Program-made: the position numbers and the translations under genes
In this document: positions 61,964-64,000 of the stretch, piece by piece
Numbering within the stretch: position 1 is the first letter of the stretch
Layout: each line of letters starts with the position of its first letter
The notes under the pieces: generated by a model
The model's database searches: none
Told to the model about the DNA's origin: nothing
What the model saw: only the letters and a program-made list of their open reading frames with translations
DNA from: Enterocloster asparagiformis
Lineage (GTDB): Bacteria; Bacillota; Clostridia; Lachnospirales; Lachnospiraceae
Direction of reading: 5' to 3'
NCBI GenBank assembly: GCA_018380885.1
Contig: JAGZSY010000033.1
Coordinates: 3,708-67,707, forward strand
DNA: 64,000 nt

Positions 61964-61992
61964 TTGATTTAATTGGCCCCCAATTTTATAAT
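61964..61992 (+). promoter_or_regulatory. Promoter of mobAB-crp with an operator dyad in its spacer
   Basis: TTGATT at 61964-61969, 17 bases, TATAAT at 61987-61992. Within the spacer, AATTGG (61971-61976) and CCAATT (61980-61985) form a perfect dyad, so a regulator could compete with polymerase here. Confidence 0.65.
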
Positions 61993-62073
61993 AGTCCTTA
62001 TATAAGCCGCCGCGGTGGAGGGGATTTGTCCGTCCCGGGCGGATACTCGCGGAGAAGGAAAGGACAGTGGGAT

Positions 62074-63204
62074 ATGGAGTCAAAATGTGGAGCGGTCATC
62101 CTGGCCGGGGGCCGGGGATCGCGGTTTGGAGGCGCCAACAAGGCGGAGCTTTTACACATGGGAAAAAGCTTCCGCTGCCGGATTGAGGAGGAGCTGGACG
62201 AGCTGGGGCTTCCGTGCTTTTTCTCCGCCGGTGAATATCCTCCGCCGGAGCAGGACGGGCTGAAGGTGATCCGTGACCTGCCGGTGGAGGGGGAGAAGGG
62301 GCCCATCGGGCCCATGGGGGGGATGCTCTCCTGCTTTGAGCAGACACAGTGCGGCCTGCTGTTTTTTGTGTCCTGCGACATGCCGCTTTTTCACGGGCAG
62401 ATGGCCCGCCGGCTCCTGGAAAAGTGGACGCCGGGGACGGACGCTCTGGTGTGGCGGACCAGGAGCGGCCGGCTGCAGCCCCTGTGCGGGCTGTACGCCC
62501 GCTCCTGCCTGCCAGCGCTCAGGGAGTGCGTGCGCGGTGGAGATTACCGGCTGATGCGTTTTCTGGAAAAAATTTCCTGTACCGTGGTGGAGACTTCCGC
62601 GGAACAGATTCCGGATTTTTGGTTCTGTAACGTGAATTGCAGGGAGGCGTATCTGGCGCTGAGCGGATTTAAACCTCCGGTGCTGGCTGTCAGCGGCACC
62701 AAGAACACGGGAAAGACCACGCTTTTGGAGCGGATGGTGGCGGCGCTGACCAGCCGGGGCCTGCGGGTGGCGGTGATCAAGCACGACGGCCATGACTTTG
62801 AGGCGGATGTGCCGGGCACGGACAGCAGGCGGATGCAGGAGGCGGGGGCCTACGGGACGGTGGTTTACTCGGATAAGCGGTATCTGGCGGTGAAAAGGGA
62901 GTCCGGGCGCTCAGCCGCGGATTTCCTGCCCCTGTTTCCCGAGGCGGACCTGATTTTGCTGGAAGGGCAGAAGTATTCGTCCTACCCCAAGCTGGAGCTG
63001 GTACGCCGGGCTGCGGGCGCGGGGCCGGTCTGTCCGCGGGAGACCGTGCTGGCCTATGTGACGGATTTGAGGGACCGGGCGGGGCGCCCGGCTGTGGACG
63101 GGGCGGCGGTTCCTGTTTTCGGCTTTGACGAGCTGGAGCGCATCACGGCGTTCACCGTGGATTTTATGGACGGCCAGGCGAGAAGGGGAGGGCTGGAGCT
63201 ATGA
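62074..63204 (+). CDS. MobA-MobB fusion, molybdenum-cofactor guanylylation
   Basis: A 376-residue protein. Residues about 1-200 are a MobA-type nucleotidyltransferase with VILAGGRGSRFGG and the later CDMPLF block; MobA adds GMP to molybdopterin. Residues about 205-376 are a MobB-type P-loop domain with SGTKNTGKTTLL and VIKHDGHDFE. ATG 62074 is chosen over an earlier TTG at 62026 because AGGAAAGGA lies upstream. It overlaps the Crp-like gene by 4 bases. Confidence 0.87.
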   Translation: MESKCGAVILAGGRGSRFGGANKAELLHMGKSFRCRIEEELDELGLPCFFSAGEYPPPEQDGLKVIRDLPVEGEKGPIGPMGGMLSCFEQTQCGLLFFVSCDMPLFHGQMARRLLEKWTPGTDALVWRTRSGRLQPLCGLYARSCLPALRECVRGGDYRLMRFLEKISCTVVETSAEQIPDFWFCNVNCREAYLALSGFKPPVLAVSGTKNTGKTTLLERMVAALTSRGLRVAVIKHDGHDFEADVPGTDSRRMQEAGAYGTVVYSDKRYLAVKRESGRSAADFLPLFPEADLILLEGQKYSSYPKLELVRRAAGAGPVCPRETVLAYVTDLRDRAGRPAVDGAAVPVFGFDELERITAFTVDFMDGQARRGGLEL

Positions 63205-63887
63205 CGTGTTCGGAAGCTGTCCGGCGCTCGGCGCTGCTCTGTAATGCCTCAGCCTCCGGCCGTGAGGAGCTGGCGGCCTTCGGCTGCCTGAAAAAGTACC
63301 AGCGCGGGCAGCACATTTTCTACGACAAGGAGGAGGTGTCCTCCCTGTATTTTCTGGTGGAGGGTATGGCTTCGCTCTACAAGATCAATTCCCTGGGTGA
63401 GCGGAAGGTGATCTTTGCCTACGGGCCGGGCAGCCCGCTGAACGAGGAGATGCTCCAGAACCTTCCCGCCTCCGTAAGCTGCGAGGCCAAGGAGGATTCC
63501 CTGGTGCTGGCTATTTCCAGGGAACGGCTCTGGAAGGTGATGGAGCGCGAACCGGCGCTGACCCGGGCGGTGGTACAGTCCATGGCCCTAAAGATCCGCC
63601 GCCTGTACCGCCAGCTCAAGAACACCACCAACGCCCTGAGCGGTGAGAAGCGGCTGGCCGCCAAGCTGTTCAAGCTGGGCCGGGACTACGGCGTAAAGAC
63701 CGGGGACGGCACGCTGATCGACATGAACTTAAGCATCACCTACCTGGCGGACATGCTGGGCTCCAAGCGGGAGACCGTGTCGCGGCAGGCCAAAAAGCTT
63801 ACGGAGTTTCAGCTGATCCGCATGGAAAAGAACCATGTGCTGATCCCGGATATGGAAAAATTGAGTGAATATTTTAAACAGCCGTGA
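63201..63887 (+). CDS. Crp/Fnr-family regulator
   Basis: A 228-residue protein: a cyclic-nucleotide-binding-like beta-roll (about 20-130), a helix, then a winged-helix domain with DMLGSKRETVSRQAKKL as the recognition helix. No N-terminal cysteine cluster typical of oxygen-sensing Fnr is seen, though a few cysteines lie near the start. It is translated with mobAB, so it may regulate molybdenum-cofactor enzymes or respiration genes. Confidence 0.88.
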   Translation: MTCSEAVRRSALLCNASASGREELAAFGCLKKYQRGQHIFYDKEEVSSLYFLVEGMASLYKINSLGERKVIFAYGPGSPLNEEMLQNLPASVSCEAKEDSLVLAISRERLWKVMEREPALTRAVVQSMALKIRRLYRQLKNTTNALSGEKRLAAKLFKLGRDYGVKTGDGTLIDMNLSITYLADMLGSKRETVSRQAKKLTEFQLIRMEKNHVLIPDMEKLSEYFKQP

Positions 63888-63909
63888 TGGAAATCACGGC
63901 ATTTTTTTT
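63881..63909 (+). terminator. Terminator overlapping the crp-like stop
   Basis: GCCGTGA (63881-63887) pairs with TCACGGC (63894-63900) and eight T residues follow. The first arm contains the stop codon. Confidence 0.85.
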
Positions 63910-64000
63910 CTGGCTTTAGCCAGTTGAGTACGTTGGAGTTCCTGAAGTCAGGAACGGAGACGTGCGAAACAGAAAACCACCTGCTTCGCGGGTGGTGTAG
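63910..64000 (+). other. Run of hairpins at the window edge, possible mobile-element end or structured RNA
   Basis: Three hairpins follow the terminator. They are CTGGC/GCCAG (63910-63923), TTCCTGA/TCAGGAA (63939-63954), flanked by ACGT boxes at 63930-63933 and 63960-63963, and ACCACCTGC/GCGGGTGGT (63976-63996, one G-T pair). Such strings occur at ends of IS200/IS605-like elements and in the guide RNA of their TnpB proteins, but no transposase is visible before the window ends. Confidence 0.35.

Overview
The window reads as a GC-rich chromosome of an endospore-forming anaerobic Clostridium relative (class Clostridia, probably Lachnospiraceae-like). The pointers are an AsrC-type sulfite reductase, a YtvI-like sporulation membrane protein, an McsA-McsB-ClpC stress operon, YtrA-type GntR/ABC modules, AGGAGG ribosome sites, and frequent TTGACA-17-TATAAT promoters. 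Species cannot be named from the sequence. No CRISPR array, rRNA, prophage or intact insertion sequence was seen.

Region 1 (1-7.3 kb) is a siroheme unit. The 3' end of asrC is followed by hemA, a Met8/CysG-N-like gene, hemC, a cobA-hemD fusion, hemL and hemB. These are nearly all overlapping or within a few bases, and together run from glutamyl-tRNA to siroheme, the cofactor AsrC needs. Region 2 (7.4-18.8 kb) joins an AbgB-like M20 amidohydrolase, a YesM/YesN two-component pair, a full LivJHMGF importer and a two-domain protein (P5CR-like plus ATC-hydrolase-like). This suggests uptake and processing of an unusual amino-acid derivative. A lone HicB-like gene follows. Region 3 (19-24.4 kb) is a D-amino-acid module: N-acyl-D-amino-acid deacylase, GntP-type permease, D-serine dehydratase and an XRE-cupin regulator.

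Region 4 (24.4-36.4 kb) has a decayed AT-rich gene remnant, a GntR-ABC exporter operon behind a perfect operator dyad, two aminotransferases, a YtvI-like protein, a MATE exporter, a DUF523 protein and an L,D-transpeptidase with a 13-residue tandem repeat. Region 5 (36.4-47.6 kb) has a deoxyinosine-glycosylase-like gene, a Lys/Ala/Pro-tailed small protein, an RsmF-like methyltransferase, an opposite-strand dinB-rluD pair behind a LexA-like box, a D,D-carboxypeptidase, and two large surface proteins (SH3-glucosaminidase and cohesin-like).

Region 6 (47.7-54.9 kb) is housekeeping: GntR, mcsA, mcsB, clpC, an unknown protein, radA and tRNA-Trp. Region 7 (54.9-64 kb) is accessory. It holds a glycosyltransferase fused to a second deoxyinosine-glycosylase domain, a structured leader feeding a patB/nhaC deletion scar, a macro-domain gene, an anchored propeller-like protein, a FUSC-family protein, a MobA-MobB fusion with a Crp/Fnr regulator, and a run of hairpins cut by the window edge.

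The most unusual items are the P5CR-like/ATC-hydrolase fusion at the end of the Liv operon, the glycosyltransferase/DNA-glycosylase fusion whose stand-alone paralogue lies 19 kb away, the membrane-anchored cohesin-like protein with a long cytosolic tail, and the leader plus scar at 56.5-57.1 kb.
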